64,000 nucleotides of DNA from Paenibacillus ottowii. Lineage in GTDB: Bacteria; Bacillota; Bacilli; Paenibacillales; Paenibacillaceae. Under the pieces are notes generated by a model. The model made no database searches. It was given only the letters and a program-made list of their open reading frames with translations, and was not told where the DNA came from. The stretch covers positions 589,932-653,931 of the forward strand of contig NZ_VIJZ01000003.1 of assembly GCF_006874425.1 (NCBI RefSeq). Reading direction: 5' to 3'. Each line of letters begins with the position of its first letter. The first letter of the stretch is position 1. The position numbers and the translations under genes were made by a program. Shown here piece after piece: positions 7,281 through 16,997 of this stretch.

Positions 7281-8222
7281 TCATATTTTGAGTATAGCCG
7301 AGGGCTCCGAACGTGTATTGTAAAAATCGGACAACCTCCGAAAGTCCTTAGCCGCTGTAAGCGGGGAAGCTCCATAAAATCTGCGAAAATCACGGATCAG
7401 ATGCGCTTGGTCAAAAAAGCTGTGCTTCAATGCCAACTCCATCGAATCGACAGAACCAACACTCTGAATACTGTGCAGAACACTCTGGAAGCGGACGACT
7501 TCACTGAACTTCTTGGGGCTAATCCCGATCCATTGCCCAAATTTACGGTTGAGCTGTCTTTCACTGATCGCCTCACGCTCCGCAAGCTCCTTGACACCCA
7601 CACTCCCACCGCTCATAAAGATGCGATGCAGCAGGTTTTTCATCAGGTCACAATCGCTTATCCTACGACTTAGTAGAAGTTGGTTGAGATACTGATCCAT
7701 TATGCGCACCCGTTCATTAAAGTCTCGTGCCCCCAAAATACGCTCACCTATGATCTCGACATTTTCAGGCCATATCTCTTCCAAGCAATAATTACTGCCT
7801 GTAAACAAATGAGTCGGCATCCCATGAAAATAATGTGCTCCACCGGGGAAAAACCGCACTGCAAAAATACGTGTTCCGGACCCTGCTTGTCTGGTAGACA
7901 CGAACGGATGTGTAAACGTCCCGCAGTATGAGAGTTCCTGACGCTTACTCACCGGGTCGTATTCTAATAGAATATCCGTACAACCATCAGGTAATACCCG
8001 GTCCACTGCCTCTACTTCCTCCAGCCAGCCTAATGAAGCTGTGTCTCTACCCGATACTGTCATATTCCCTCCAGGGATTTCTCTAGTAGCCGGGCCAGAC
8101 TCCCAATAACAGGCTACGTAAGCTCTCAGCGCAGCAGACGGGTTATGTTCAATATAATATGTAGAGGGATCACTTCCATTGACTTGAAGCGGACGGAACA
8201 GTGAATGCAGCAAAGGGTCCAT
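7281..8222 (-). CDS. AraC-family transcriptional regulator
   Basis: A 313-residue protein. The N-terminal 150 residues match the DUF6597-type sensor domain found before AraC helices (AYVACYWESG; VLPDGCTDILLEYDP; FAVRFFPGGAHYF). The C-terminal 100 residues carry the double helix-turn-helix (VGVKELAEREAISERQLNRK, then FDQAHLIRDFRRFYGASPLT). Start ATG 8222 is preceded by AGGAGTGA. Many such regulators act on an adjacent DinB- or glyoxalase-like gene, so control of the following DinB gene is plausible but unproven. Confidence 0.92.
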   Translation of the reverse strand: MDPLLHSLFRPLQVNGSDPSTYYIEHNPSAALRAYVACYWESGPATREIPGGNMTVSGRDTASLGWLEEVEAVDRVLPDGCTDILLEYDPVSKRQELSYCGTFTHPFVSTRQAGSGTRIFAVRFFPGGAHYFHGMPTHLFTGSNYCLEEIWPENVEIIGERILGARDFNERVRIMDQYLNQLLLSRRISDCDLMKNLLHRIFMSGGSVGVKELAEREAISERQLNRKFGQWIGISPKKFSEVVRFQSVLHSIQSVGSVDSMELALKHSFFDQAHLIRDFRRFYGASPLTAAKDFRRLSDFYNTRSEPSAILKI

Positions 8223-8264
8223 CCATCGTTCACTCCTGTCTCAGTACGTGGTGGGGATAAATAC

Positions 8265-8291
8265 AAAAAGGACGTTTCTCCCCGAAACGCC
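8265..8291 (-). terminator. Terminator of the zinc-ribbon remnant
   Basis: On the minus strand GGCGTTTC, loop gggga, GAAACGTCC is followed by five T residues. The position, 13 bases past the stop at 8304, shows that the zinc-ribbon frame was once a real transcription unit. Confidence 0.75.
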
Positions 8292-8303
8292 CGTGCTTGT
8301 TGT

Positions 8304-8594
8304 TTAGACGACCAAAAATTCTGCTTTATTCTCACATTCCTTGCACTTCACTGGAGGGTCCCAATCCGAAAATTTCGTTTCTTTGAGATCGACGACATCC
8401 GGTGCATCCTCGTATTCATCGACGAACATATCAATTGCCAGTTCCACATGCTCTTTACATACCACGTACATTCCGTTGCATCCCTTTCCGTTTGAAGCTC
8501 TTCCTGTTGTAGGTGTGTCAAAACTGCCTTCTTTTGTTCTACCACACTTGACGCAGAAAGGAAAGGGCTTGCCCGCTATCCCTGACGTTGGGTC
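8304..8594 (-). pseudogene. Zinc-ribbon-like protein, start missing
   Basis: An open frame of 96 sense codons encodes a cysteine-rich protein with paired cysteines (PFCVKCGRT; GKGCNGMYVVCKEH; VKCKECENK) and an acidic middle, ending in a clean stop and terminator. No ATG, GTG or TTG occurs between the upstream in-frame stop (8595-8597) and the first cysteine pair; the first ATG lies after that pair. The frame therefore looks like a gene that lost its 5' end. The break coincides with the truncated N-terminus of the cellulase remnant on the other strand. Alternatives are an unusual start codon or a sequencing error. I do not recognise the family. Confidence 0.6.
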
Positions 8595-9277
8595 TTAAAA
8601 ATGAGAAAATTACTGACGTTCAGATCTTCACGGAAATGGGGATATTTCTCCAACATGTCAGCAGACGGCTTCGGTTCGATCATTCCTTCTCTAGTGATCT
8701 CATTCACTTGAAGAAAGGCTCTCCTGTTCAGGATACCCAGGTCACTTTAAACCTGAATGGCAACCAGTTGAAGTCACTCCATGCCGGCAGTAAGCAACTG
8801 AAACAGGACACCGACTACACGCTGAGTGGAGACACGTTAACCTTCAAAGCCAGCTTGCTCACCAGTCTAATTACCTCTGGTAAATATGGCGAGAATGCTG
8901 TAATGACCGCCAAGTTTACTAAGGGGGCAGATTGGAATTTTAGAGTCGTCGTGTATGATACACCAAAATTAAGTACTGTCGAAGGGACTACGCAAGCCTT
9001 TACTATTCCAACAGACTTCCGTGGTAGCCAGCTTGCGACGATGGAAGCCGTGTATACGAATGGTGGCAATGCTGGTCCACAGGACTGGACACCTTATAAA
9101 GAGTTTGGTAATACGTTTGCCCCTGCCTATGATACCCATGGCATCAAGCTACTGCCTGAATTCTTCAACAGTGTGAAGGATGGTGAAGTCACGTTGAAGT
9201 TCCACTTCTGGAGCGGAGATGTAGTGACATACAAGATCACCAAGAGCGGAACCCGTGTGACGGGAACAGCATCTTAA
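8588..9277 (+). pseudogene. C-terminal remnant of a secreted cellulase-type glycoside hydrolase
   Basis: The frame from about 8690 encodes an X2-like immunoglobulin-fold module (TLNLNGNQLKSLHAGSKQLK; DTDYTLSGDTLTFKASLL). It is followed by the module typical of the C-termini of Paenibacillus and Bacillus endoglucanases (TTQAFTIPTDFRGSQLATME; GPQDWTPYKEFGNTF; GEVTLKFHFWSGDVVTYKIT). No catalytic domain, signal peptide or ribosome-binding site precedes it: the first 35 codons do not resemble the family, and the frame opens at the junction with the broken zinc-ribbon gene. I conclude this is what is left of a cellulase gene after deletion or rearrangement. The family recognition is from memory. 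Confidence 0.7.
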
Positions 9278-9298
9278 TCTAAGCCACAGCATAAATCA

Positions 9299-9338
9299 AA
9301 AAAGGCGTTCCCGGAAATGAGCCGGAGAGCGCCTTCTT
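9299..9338. terminator. Bidirectional terminator between cellulase remnant and htrC
   Basis: Arms AAGGCG (9302-9307) and CGCCTT (9330-9335), with an inner CCGG/CCGG pairing, form a long stem. The minus strand reads into TTTTTTG, so it ends htrC transcripts coming from the right. Confidence 0.7.
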
Positions 9339-9362
9339 TATAGTTAAGTATACCATTCAACT

Positions 9363-10598
9363 TTAGCCTTCCGGCTTATCTGTTAATTTTAACGTCACCG
9401 ACTCTTCCTTGCCGGCCCGGTAAAAGGTCACTTTCAGCTCATCGCCAATCTTCTTGTTATCGTACAGATAGCGACGCAAATCAAGCGTAGAGTTAATCGG
9501 TTCACTGTCAAACGCTGTAATCACATCGTTCAACTTCAAGCCGCTCTCCTTGGCAGGACCATGAGCCTCCAGAACAACGGCACCATTTTTTACACTGTCA
9601 GGCAGCTTGAGTTCCTTGCGCTGAGTTTCATCGAGCGGTGCATATTCATTATTGAGATCTACGGTGTACACTCCCAGATAAGGGCGGGTGATCTTGCCGT
9701 CCTCAACCAGTTCATTCACCGTCTTCATTACCTCATTGGCGGGAATGGCGAAGCCCAGTCCTTCCACACCTGTATCGGCGATTTTCATCGTATTGATGCC
9801 AATCACACGTCCGTCCAGATCGACCAGCGCGCCGCCGCTGTTTCCTTCATTAATCGCCGCATCGGTCTGAATTACATGCTGCTCCCAGTCATATACACCG
9901 TCCTGATTGATGGAAATGGGAATGATGCGATTCGTATAGCTCACAATACCGGAGGTCAGCGTGTCTCCCAATCCGAGCGGGTTGCCAATCGCAATGACCG
10001 TCTCGCCCAGACGAAGCTTGCTGGAGTCCCCGATATCCGCTACTGTGCTAATGCCTTTATCATCAACGGCCAGTACGGCGATATCACTAATGCGATCCTT
10101 TCCGACCAGCTTCGCCTCTTTTCTCACACCATCTACGGTTACAATATCCAGATCATCCGATCCTTCGATGACATGGTTGTTCGTCATAATAAAGGCTTTG
10201 CCTGAGCTCACCCGGAAAATGACGCCCGATCCAAGCGCTGATTGTTCCGTACTGTGACCGTCTTCCCCTTTCAAGTTTACGATGCTGACGACAGCTGGGC
10301 GTACCTTGGCTGCCGCTTGCACAATCCGGTCATACGGATCGCCCGCTGCTTGCCGCAAGGGATAATGACTTGCTCCGGTTACTGCTGTAGTGGAGGGCAG
10401 ACCTGTAATAAAGCTGAACAGCAGCACGGCAACCACTGCACTAACCGCACCGCTAATGACAGCAGCCTGCACCGGGCTTACCCGGTGATTCCTGTGCGGC
10501 CAACGTCCCCGTCCTCCACGACGTGCTTTAAATGCTGTTTTTTTAGCCGCACGCGTGGAGACCTTCGTTGAATAAAAATCATCTTCAAACAAGCCCAT
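9363..10598 (-). CDS. htrC: HtrA-like membrane-anchored serine protease
   Basis: A 411-residue DegP/HtrA protease that removes misfolded envelope proteins. A cytoplasmic basic N-terminus is followed by one transmembrane helix (residues about 43-65), a trypsin-like domain with the triad H142 (TNNHVIEG), D172 (ISDIAVL) and S254 (EGNSGGAL), and a C-terminal PDZ domain at about 315-405 (PAKESGLKLNDVITAFDSEP). The ATG at 10598 is chosen over one 12 codons upstream because GGGGAGAGG lies directly before it. In Bacillus subtilis the equivalent YyxA/HtrC ends the walRKHIJ operon. Here a small opposite-strand gene and 500 bases separate it from walJ, so it probably has its own promoter. Confidence 0.95.
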   Translation of the reverse strand: MGLFEDDFYSTKVSTRAAKKTAFKARRGGRGRWPHRNHRVSPVQAAVISGAVSAVVAVLLFSFITGLPSTTAVTGASHYPLRQAAGDPYDRIVQAAAKVRPAVVSIVNLKGEDGHSTEQSALGSGVIFRVSSGKAFIMTNNHVIEGSDDLDIVTVDGVRKEAKLVGKDRISDIAVLAVDDKGISTVADIGDSSKLRLGETVIAIGNPLGLGDTLTSGIVSYTNRIIPISINQDGVYDWEQHVIQTDAAINEGNSGGALVDLDGRVIGINTMKIADTGVEGLGFAIPANEVMKTVNELVEDGKITRPYLGVYTVDLNNEYAPLDETQRKELKLPDSVKNGAVVLEAHGPAKESGLKLNDVITAFDSEPINSTLDLRRYLYDNKKIGDELKVTFYRAGKEESVTLKLTDKPEG

Positions 10599-11098
10599 GC
10601 TAATCCTCTCCCCTTCGTTGTCATGCACCGACACTCACTAAAAAATTAGGGCTATTCGGGCTTGCGCCAACCTATGCTACAGAGAACCTGCTCCGTTGAA
10701 CATCACAAATGGATTGAATATCCCCTACCATCGGAATCCAGCTACTCATCGTTTCGGCCTACTTATTAATCACCACAAATGGCACTTTCCTAAGCAACCA
10801 AATCTCATAAATTAGCATACACGCCGAATTTAACTCCGAATAGAGGGAAAAAGAGGAATGATTTCCAAACCAATGGACTACAATAGTAACAAGTCTTCTA
10901 TTCTATTACAAAATGATCGTCTCATAGAGACGTTCTGGCTTGTTCCCGTCCGCTTAAAGCAGCCTATACTTTCGATGAGAGCCTTCCTACAGAAAGCTTT
11001 CTGTTGTTAGCTTTATTGTATCACAGCACTCGGCAAAACCACAGACAGAACCAAGCTTATTGCAGGCCATTTTAAAAATATTTTTACAGGAGGAATAT
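10599..11098. other. Intergenic region upstream of htrC and of a small gene
   Basis: It contains two small inverted repeats: CGTCTC-ata-GAGACG at about 10918-10932 and a perfect 16-bp palindrome ACAGAAAGCTTTCTGT at 10989-11004. No convincing sigma-A promoter or WalR-type repeat was found. The region should hold promoters for htrC (leftward) and the small gene (rightward). Confidence 0.4.
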
Positions 11099-11308
11099 AT
11101 GATGAATTCCCATCGTTCCGCTATGGATGAAGTGCGCATGGCAGCCAAACTTGCGGATTTGAAAGACGAGCACTACCGTAATACACTGGCGCTAAGTACA
11201 TTGATTGAACTACTGGTAGATAAAGGCATAGTAACCCGTGAAGAGGTTGAGCGCAAAGCCGCCGAACTGGACAGCTTTATGGCTCACTTACCTTATCCCA
11301 AGGTGTAG
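11099..11308 (+). CDS. Small conserved-looking hypothetical protein
   Basis: A 69-residue soluble, charged, helical protein (MMNSHRSAMDEVRMAAKLAD; LSTLIELLVDKGIVTREEVE). A strong ACAGGAGGAATAT site precedes the ATG pair at 11099/11102, which supports it as a real gene. Its last 32 bases overlap the 3' end of walJ on the other strand. The segment DKGIVTREEVERKAAEL resembles helical motifs in several short Bacillales proteins, but I do not recognise a family or function. Confidence 0.75.
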   Translation: MMNSHRSAMDEVRMAAKLADLKDEHYRNTLALSTLIELLVDKGIVTREEVERKAAELDSFMAHLPYPKV

Positions 11309-12083
11309 GACGATCATAATACGTATCACACAATCGAAACTCACTATCCTTGTAAAAACAGCCGCGGTCTTCCATCGCACCGCGTACGGTCATCTTCGCA
11401 AGTTCCATCATATTGTGGTCGCGGCTCAAATGCGCCAGGTACGTTCGCTTTGTCCGTCCGGTCAACAGCTCGCTAAGAATCGCACCTGCCATCTCATTGG
11501 ATAAGTGACCGATATCGCTGAGAATACGGCGTTTGATGTTCCAAGGATACCGGCCCATCCGCAGCATTTCTACATCATGATTAGCCTCCAGCACCAATAC
11601 ATCTGCATCTGATATTGCTTGTTTTACCTTATCGCTGACATAGCCGAGATCAGTCGCTACGCTAAGCTTCTCTGACCCATCATAAAAGCTGTATCCTACG
11701 GGCTCAGCCGCATCATGGGAGATGCCAAATGACTCTACACGCAATGATTCAAATTCCCGTGTTGCACCTGTCTCCAATATTCTGCGATTATCATCCGCGA
11801 TTTGTCCAACAGCATTGCTGATGGCAGACCATGTCTTCTCGTTAGCATATATAGGTAAATTATATTTACGCGCCATGGCGCCTAGTCCTTTAACATGATC
11901 GGAATGCTCATGCGTCACCAAAATACCATCCAATTCTTCTCCGCTCAAATCGCGTTCTTTCAGCAGCTCGTCAATACGCTTTGCGCTGAGACCTGCGTCA
12001 ATGAGCAATGTCGTGTCTTCGTTCCGCACAACGGTAGCGTTGCCGGTCGAACCGCTCGACAGCACGGTAAAAGAAATCCCCAT
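11277..12083 (-). CDS. walJ: Metallo-beta-lactamase-fold exonuclease WalJ (YycJ)
   Basis: A 268-residue metallo-beta-lactamase-fold hydrolase. The metal-binding motif THEHSDH is at about residues 57-63 and further ligands lie in VLEANHD and YLAHLSRDHN. In Bacillus the protein is the last of the walRKHI cluster; it has double-strand DNA exonuclease activity in vitro and is linked to mismatch repair and coordination of division with replication. It begins six bases after walI, so it is co-transcribed with the two-component system. Its 3' end overlaps a small convergent gene. Confidence 0.95.
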   Translation of the reverse strand: MGISFTVLSSGSTGNATVVRNEDTTLLIDAGLSAKRIDELLKERDLSGEELDGILVTHEHSDHVKGLGAMARKYNLPIYANEKTWSAISNAVGQIADDNRRILETGATREFESLRVESFGISHDAAEPVGYSFYDGSEKLSVATDLGYVSDKVKQAISDADVLVLEANHDVEMLRMGRYPWNIKRRILSDIGHLSNEMAGAILSELLTGRTKRTYLAHLSRDHNMMELAKMTVRGAMEDRGCFYKDSEFRLCDTYYDRPTPWDKVSEP

Positions 12084-12089
12084 ATCTGT

Positions 12090-12854
12090 TCAAGACCCTT
12101 CTGTATGTTCTGTCTTTGGACTGATGACATCTCCGTTCATCTGCACATAATACACACCTTTTCCATTGTCCAGCATAAACCGCCACACCGGAGCAGCCAC
12201 CTGACTATCAGAGTTAAAGGTTTGTCCGTAATATCCAAGCCGAATATCCTTCACTACAGAGTCACGCGGCAAATAGCCGTCGATTAGCCTGGCCAAGGCT
12301 TTGGACGCAGGCAGCATTTTCTTTGCTTCATCCGAAGGCTGAAGCTCCACCTCAATTTTGCGATATCCTGTAATTTTCTGATTGCTGTAAAACAGGGCCA
12401 GCTTCACATTAAAGAGCGGCCACTTGCCCTGTACCAACGGATGCAGTACAAAAGCATCTGCCTGTCCGGGCACGAGCTCCTCCTGAACATCCAACGGATC
12501 ATACTGATAGTTATCGATATCCTTGATTTGCAACTCCAGTGCTTCCACTAGTGCATCATGCGTGAATACCAGCTTGCTGTCTACCGGTCTCAGCAGCTGC
12601 ACAAGGTCACCTTTCTCTCCACTATGGACGTAGGTATAAGAAAGCTTGGGCAGCTGCGGGGTATCTCCGGGAATCGGAGCCAGCACCTGAATGCTTTTCT
12701 CTTCCATTAAACGCTGCGTGTTTTCATCCAGTGAAGTAAAATCCAGATTCGGTCCGGCCGTTTCCTGCGCATCGTGCCACAGTTGATAACCCAATACCAC
12801 ATTGAGCAGCAAAAATGTACAGATCAGTACGTTTTTAGCGCGGCTCCAATCCAT
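12090..12854 (-). CDS. walI: WalK accessory regulator WalI (YycI)
   Basis: A 254-residue protein with one N-terminal transmembrane helix (about residues 8-25, VLICTFLLLNVVLGYQLW) and an extracytoplasmic YycI domain. In B. subtilis WalH and WalI bind the WalK transmembrane region and hold the kinase down. The start MDWSRAKNVLI is the characteristic YycI opening. It lies 18 bases after walH and 6 bases before walJ, all on the minus strand in one operon. Confidence 0.95.
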   Translation of the reverse strand: MDWSRAKNVLICTFLLLNVVLGYQLWHDAQETAGPNLDFTSLDENTQRLMEEKSIQVLAPIPGDTPQLPKLSYTYVHSGEKGDLVQLLRPVDSKLVFTHDALVEALELQIKDIDNYQYDPLDVQEELVPGQADAFVLHPLVQGKWPLFNVKLALFYSNQKITGYRKIEVELQPSDEAKKMLPASKALARLIDGYLPRDSVVKDIRLGYYGQTFNSDSQVAAPVWRFMLDNGKGVYYVQMNGDVISPKTEHTEGS

Positions 12855-12872
12855 TCCCGTTCCCCCTTCCTG

Positions 12873-14213
12873 TCATCTCTTTGTCTCTTGATCTGACTTC
12901 GTTGATGTTGTATTGGATGCTGTCGTTACAGGAACAGCATGAATCTCTGCTACAGAACCATCGCTGAACGCAACACGCCACTCAGGGACAAGCTTCAACC
13001 CGTCATTGATCAGCTCCGGTTGATATACAGGAGCCAAATCTCTAATCGTCTTGCCTTCGCCCACCGTTTGCAGTTGTTTCTCCAAGACCTCGCCACCGGG
13101 CAGCAATACTTTCTTCGACGATTGCTCGCCGCCCTTGAGGTACAGCAACGAACGGTCATAGACAGATGCCGTTTCCTGCTGGATCTGCAATGAAATCGTA
13201 CCAAACCGGAACGATGGCGTGTCCAGCACCGGATAAGCACCATAATACTGCTGGAACATCACACTCGTGCGATTTTCATCGCTGCTTCTCAATTTCATCT
13301 GATATGAAGCATCCCAGCCGCCATGCTGGTTCACAAAATCAACTGCGGCCAACACGTCCCTAATCGGGCTGCTTCCATCCGCACCCGGTGCACTGGGATC
13401 GGTATAGCTCATCCAACGTTGATCCTGCTTGATCTGTAGGCTACGCTTGCTATCTGTATAAATCTGGGAACCGTCTTTTTCCTGAATATTGCGCGTAATC
13501 CCCGGATCAAAAAATAAATTCCGCTGCATCTGTTCCGTCGTAAACAACCCGGCATATACGACAGGCTGTACAGTCTCCAGGTCATTCACGGGAATGTAGT
13601 ACTGATTATTCACCAGCTTGTACAACGGAGCATTTTTCCCAAAATTCACGTGCTGCCGAATGTCTTCTACCGTCATATCGAACTGGTTCGCCTCATACAC
13701 CACATCGCCTCTGGCACTGAAAAAGAGCGCATGCGGCTTGGCATTCTTTTCGTCGATATAGATCCAGATGCGGTTAATGGTTTCTCCCTGAAATACCGAA
13801 TCCGGCGTCAGACGCATGACCCGTTCCAATAACGAAACCGGAACTCCGCCTGAAAATGATAGTTCAATCCCCTCATTCTCGCTGCGAATCCGTGCCCAGT
13901 CCGCTGACTGGATACTCCGACGTTGGAAATTATTAAAACTCCGGCTTTCCAGCCGTCTATAAATTAAATCGTAAAAAGTAACCCCTGGATAAAAAACGGT
14001 ATGTTTCTTCTCACCTTGATGAATTAGCATCCTATCAGGGAATACAAGGTTTTCAATCTTTTTCTCCTGCCCCATGCTTTCAGTTTTAACATAGTTCGTT
14101 TCTGAAGTGAGTACAGAATCACTGCCCGGAAGACGATAGATCAAAAAATAAGTCTGAACCAGGCTGGAAGCTACCAGCAAAACAAGCGTCCAGGACTTCA
14201 AACGTTCCTTCAC
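12873..14213 (-). CDS. walH: WalK accessory regulator WalH (YycH)
   Basis: A 446-residue membrane-anchored protein: an N-terminal helix (residues about 8-26, WTLVLLVASSLVQTYFLIY), then an extracellular YycH domain. WalH and WalI form a complex that restrains WalK. The start codon is GTG and overlaps the walK stop (GTGA, 14210-14213), a sign of translational coupling. A short linker after about residue 430 ends in TTASNTTSTKSDQETKR, presumably disordered. Confidence 0.95.
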   Translation of the reverse strand: MKERLKSWTLVLLVASSLVQTYFLIYRLPGSDSVLTSETNYVKTESMGQEKKIENLVFPDRMLIHQGEKKHTVFYPGVTFYDLIYRRLESRSFNNFQRRSIQSADWARIRSENEGIELSFSGGVPVSLLERVMRLTPDSVFQGETINRIWIYIDEKNAKPHALFFSARGDVVYEANQFDMTVEDIRQHVNFGKNAPLYKLVNNQYYIPVNDLETVQPVVYAGLFTTEQMQRNLFFDPGITRNIQEKDGSQIYTDSKRSLQIKQDQRWMSYTDPSAPGADGSSPIRDVLAAVDFVNQHGGWDASYQMKLRSSDENRTSVMFQQYYGAYPVLDTPSFRFGTISLQIQQETASVYDRSLLYLKGGEQSSKKVLLPGGEVLEKQLQTVGEGKTIRDLAPVYQPELINDGLKLVPEWRVAFSDGSVAEIHAVPVTTASNTTSTKSDQETKR

Positions 14214-16039
14214 TGTGCTTCCCTCCCTTCACCCGGCATAGGCAGCGTAAAGGTCGTACACGTTCCCTGTCCATATTCAGACTCCAGGAAAATCTGGCCT
14301 CCATGGGCCTTTACAATTTCCCGGGCAATCGACAGGCCCAGTCCCGTGCCACCCATATTGCGCGATCTCGCCTTGTCTACACGATAAAACCGTTCAAAAA
14401 TCCGGTCCAGATCTTTTTTCGGAATGCCAATTCCAGTATCCTGTACCGAAATAGCCAGCATGCCCTCATTGTTGCGGCGGGCTTCAATCCGAATACTTCC
14501 ACCTTCTGGCGTATATTTCAATGCATTGGACATCAAATTGTCCAGCACCTGATCAATCTGATCGCGGTCGATCACGACCTTGCCAATCCCTCGCTCTACA
14601 AACATGCCTGAGCGAATGTGCTTTTCTTTCATTTGAAACGAAAACCGATCCGCAACCTCGTCCAGCATCTCCATCACATCGGCAGGCTGCATCCGCAAAG
14701 GCGCTTCATTGGAATCGAGCCGCGATAGATGCAGCAAATCTGTAACCAGCCGGATCATACGCTCCGTCTCGTTGCGGATCACACCCACAAAACGCTCCGC
14801 AAGCTGCGGCTCAGTCAGCGCGCCTTCATCCAGCGCTTCCGCATAGCTGCGGATCGTCGTCAGCGGTGTGCGCAGCTCATGGGATACATTGGCTACGAAT
14901 TCCCGCCGCGTCGTCTCCATCTCCTCCTGCTCTGTCACGTCCTGGAGCACGGCAATCGTGCCGGTAATACCAAATTCGCGCCGATGAATCGGCGTAAAGG
15001 TCACGCGGATGACGATGGGTTCATCCTGACCTGCCGGCTCCAGCTGCAAGAGCGTAGAAGCGGACGAGCCGCTGTACAGGGCCTCGGTTTCCTCGGGATC
15101 GATCCCTAGCAGCACCGCGATGTGTCTGCCGGTCATTTCATTCTCGTTCACGCCCAGCATAGCGCTGGCCCGGCGATTGACCAGAATGACCCGGCCATGA
15201 TCGTCGGTAGCGACCACACCGTCGCTCATATTGGTCAAGATGGAGGAGAGCTTCTCCTTCTCCTCCTCATTCTGCGACAGTGCCTCACGTAGACGTCCTG
15301 TCATATAGTTAAAGGCCACGCTCAGCCTGCCGATCTCATCTTCGCCAAACACTGGCATCTGCTGGTCAAATTTGCCCTCTGCGACCTCCGTTGCATGCCG
15401 TGTCATCACTTTGATCGGATGCGTAATTGTGTGGGCCAGCACCACGCCCAGCACAGCCGTCAGTGCGAGCGCAATCAGCATACCCGAGAGAAACACATTG
15501 TTAATGCGTTTCATCGTATCGTACAGCTCAGCCATGGAAGCAGCGATGTACACTGCGCCGACGATTTTGCCTTGGCTGATGACAGGCTTGGCGACGACTT
15601 TCTTGCGGACGTTATCTTCGTCCACCATATACTCCTCGTTATCGCGGATTCCTTGAAGTGCGCGGCTAACCACGGTCTGCGTATTTTTACGTCCGACATA
15701 GTCAGCATGAGAGCCTTGAGAAGTAATCAGTACTTTGCCACTGGCATCCAGCACCTGAATTTCCGCACCGCTGAAATCAAACAAATTATTTACACGTGCA
15801 CGCAGACTTTCAACACTGTCTTCTTCCATTTTGCCGTCACTTCCGCTCAGATCCTGCTCCGCCAGCACGGACAGCATCTCTGCCCGTGCTTGCAAATCCT
15901 GCGTAAAATTACTCGTCAAAGAGTTCTTCATCGAGCTGACAAAATAGACTCCAATCAATTGCATAGCCACCAAAATCAGCAGCACATAGATAATAATCAG
16001 CTTGGCATGAATGGTGCGAAAAAAAGACAGCCATCTCAT
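14210..16039 (-). CDS. walK: Sensor histidine kinase WalK (YycG)
   Basis: A 609-residue essential cell-wall sensor kinase. It has a transmembrane helix at about 13-35, an extracellular sensor domain to about 182, a second helix at 183-205, HAMP at about 205-257, a PAS domain at about 262-370 ([20 protein letters not shown]), HisKA with phospho-acceptor H387 ([10 protein letters not shown]) and a HATPase_c domain with N box ([13 protein letters not shown]), G1 ([12 protein letters not shown]) and G2 ([10 protein letters not shown]). It phosphorylates WalR and controls wall hydrolases in step with lipid II supply. Start and stop overlap walR and walH by four bases each. Confidence 0.98.
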   Translation of the reverse strand: MRWLSFFRTIHAKLIIIYVLLILVAMQLIGVYFVSSMKNSLTSNFTQDLQARAEMLSVLAEQDLSGSDGKMEEDSVESLRARVNNLFDFSGAEIQVLDASGKVLITSQGSHADYVGRKNTQTVVSRALQGIRDNEEYMVDEDNVRKKVVAKPVISQGKIVGAVYIAASMAELYDTMKRINNVFLSGMLIALALTAVLGVVLAHTITHPIKVMTRHATEVAEGKFDQQMPVFGEDEIGRLSVAFNYMTGRLREALSQNEEEKEKLSSILTNMSDGVVATDDHGRVILVNRRASAMLGVNENEMTGRHIAVLLGIDPEETEALYSGSSASTLLQLEPAGQDEPIVIRVTFTPIHRREFGITGTIAVLQDVTEQEEMETTRREFVANVSHELRTPLTTIRSYAEALDEGALTEPQLAERFVGVIRNETERMIRLVTDLLHLSRLDSNEAPLRMQPADVMEMLDEVADRFSFQMKEKHIRSGMFVERGIGKVVIDRDQIDQVLDNLMSNALKYTPEGGSIRIEARRNNEGMLAISVQDTGIGIPKKDLDRIFERFYRVDKARSRNMGGTGLGLSIAREIVKAHGGQIFLESEYGQGTCTTFTLPMPGEGREAQ

Positions 16040-16767
16040 GCCCGCAGGCCACCTTTGCCCCCGCTCACGATATACCCGAGGCCACGTCGTGTCAGGATGG
16101 TCTCCGGCTTGCTCGGGTTTTCCTCAATCTTCTCGCGCAACCGCCGGATCGTCACGTCTACCGTCCGCACATCCCCGTAGTATTCAAACCCCCATACCGC
16201 TTGAAGCAAATGCTCGCGAGTCATGACCTTACCTGCATTTTTCGCCATATAATATAGAAGCTCATACTCGCGGTGCGTCAGATCAAGGGGTGTTCCGTTT
16301 TTATAAGCTGTATACATATCCGTATCAAAAAAGAGATCGCCTACGCGCAGCCCCTGCTTATCCTCCTGTGGGCGGCTTTCCGGTGTGCCTGTCACACCGC
16401 GTTGCTGTCTACGCATTTGTGCCTTCACCCGTGCCAGCAATTCACGTGTGCTGAATGGCTTCGTTACATAATCGTCTGCTCCCAGCTCCAGCCCTAGCAC
16501 TTTATCGATTTCCCCGTCCTTGGCAGTCAGCATAATAATTGGCGTCTGAAGCTGGTGTCCACGCACCTCGCGGCATACGTCCATACCGTCCATCCCCGGC
16601 AACATCAGGTCCAGTAAAATCAGGTCTGGCTGTTGCTTAACCGCGATATCCACCGCGCTGATCCCATCGAAGGCGCAAATCACCTGGTAGCCCTCTTTTT
16701 CCAAATTAAATTTCAAAATATCAGCGATAGGCTGTTCATCATCCACTACTAGAATCGTCCCCTGCAT
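16036..16767 (-). CDS. walR: Response regulator WalR (YycF)
   Basis: A 243-residue OmpR-class regulator. The receiver domain holds D9-D10, the phospho-acceptor D53 ([13 protein letters not shown]) and the switch lysine in DYVTKPF; the winged-helix domain follows from about residue 135 ([38 protein letters not shown]). The ATG at 16767 has AGAAGAGGTG upstream and gives the classical MQ(G/D)..ILVVDDE start; a further in-frame ATG seven codons upstream is less likely. WalR activates autolysin genes and represses their inhibitors through TGTWAH-N5-TGTWAH sites, one of which precedes the neighbouring M23 gene. Confidence 0.98.
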   Translation of the reverse strand: MQGTILVVDDEQPIADILKFNLEKEGYQVICAFDGISAVDIAVKQQPDLILLDLMLPGMDGMDVCREVRGHQLQTPIIMLTAKDGEIDKVLGLELGADDYVTKPFSTRELLARVKAQMRRQQRGVTGTPESRPQEDKQGLRVGDLFFDTDMYTAYKNGTPLDLTHREYELLYYMAKNAGKVMTREHLLQAVWGFEYYGDVRTVDVTIRRLREKIEENPSKPETILTRRGLGYIVSGGKGGLRA

Positions 16768-16900
16768 ACAGCGTTCACCTCTTCTCACGGATCATCATCT
16801 ATCATTAACTTTCGTTTGTTAGCGCACATAAGATGCTTATTCTATTCTATCATACCCGTACGCTATTCCATTACTTTTCCAGACCCTTTTCTTTACGCAG

Positions 16901-16922
16901 AAAAAACCATGTCTGCACATGG
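16901..16922 (-). terminator. Terminator of the M23 endopeptidase gene
   Basis: On the minus strand CCATGT, loop gcag, ACATGG is followed by six T residues. It separates the M23 gene from the downstream walR operon, which must therefore start in 16768-16900; TAGAAT-like -10 elements occur there, but the -35 is unclear. Confidence 0.85.
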
Positions 16923-16997
16923 CTGTTAAGCATGCAGAAAACATGGCCTTTCTCCTTGATCCCATGATCATGTAAATCCCGTGTATATACAGAGATC

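Noticed and set aside
15395..16180. Long plus-strand reading frame opposite walK/walR
   Set aside because: Antisense to two essential conserved genes; composition is an artefact of their codon use.
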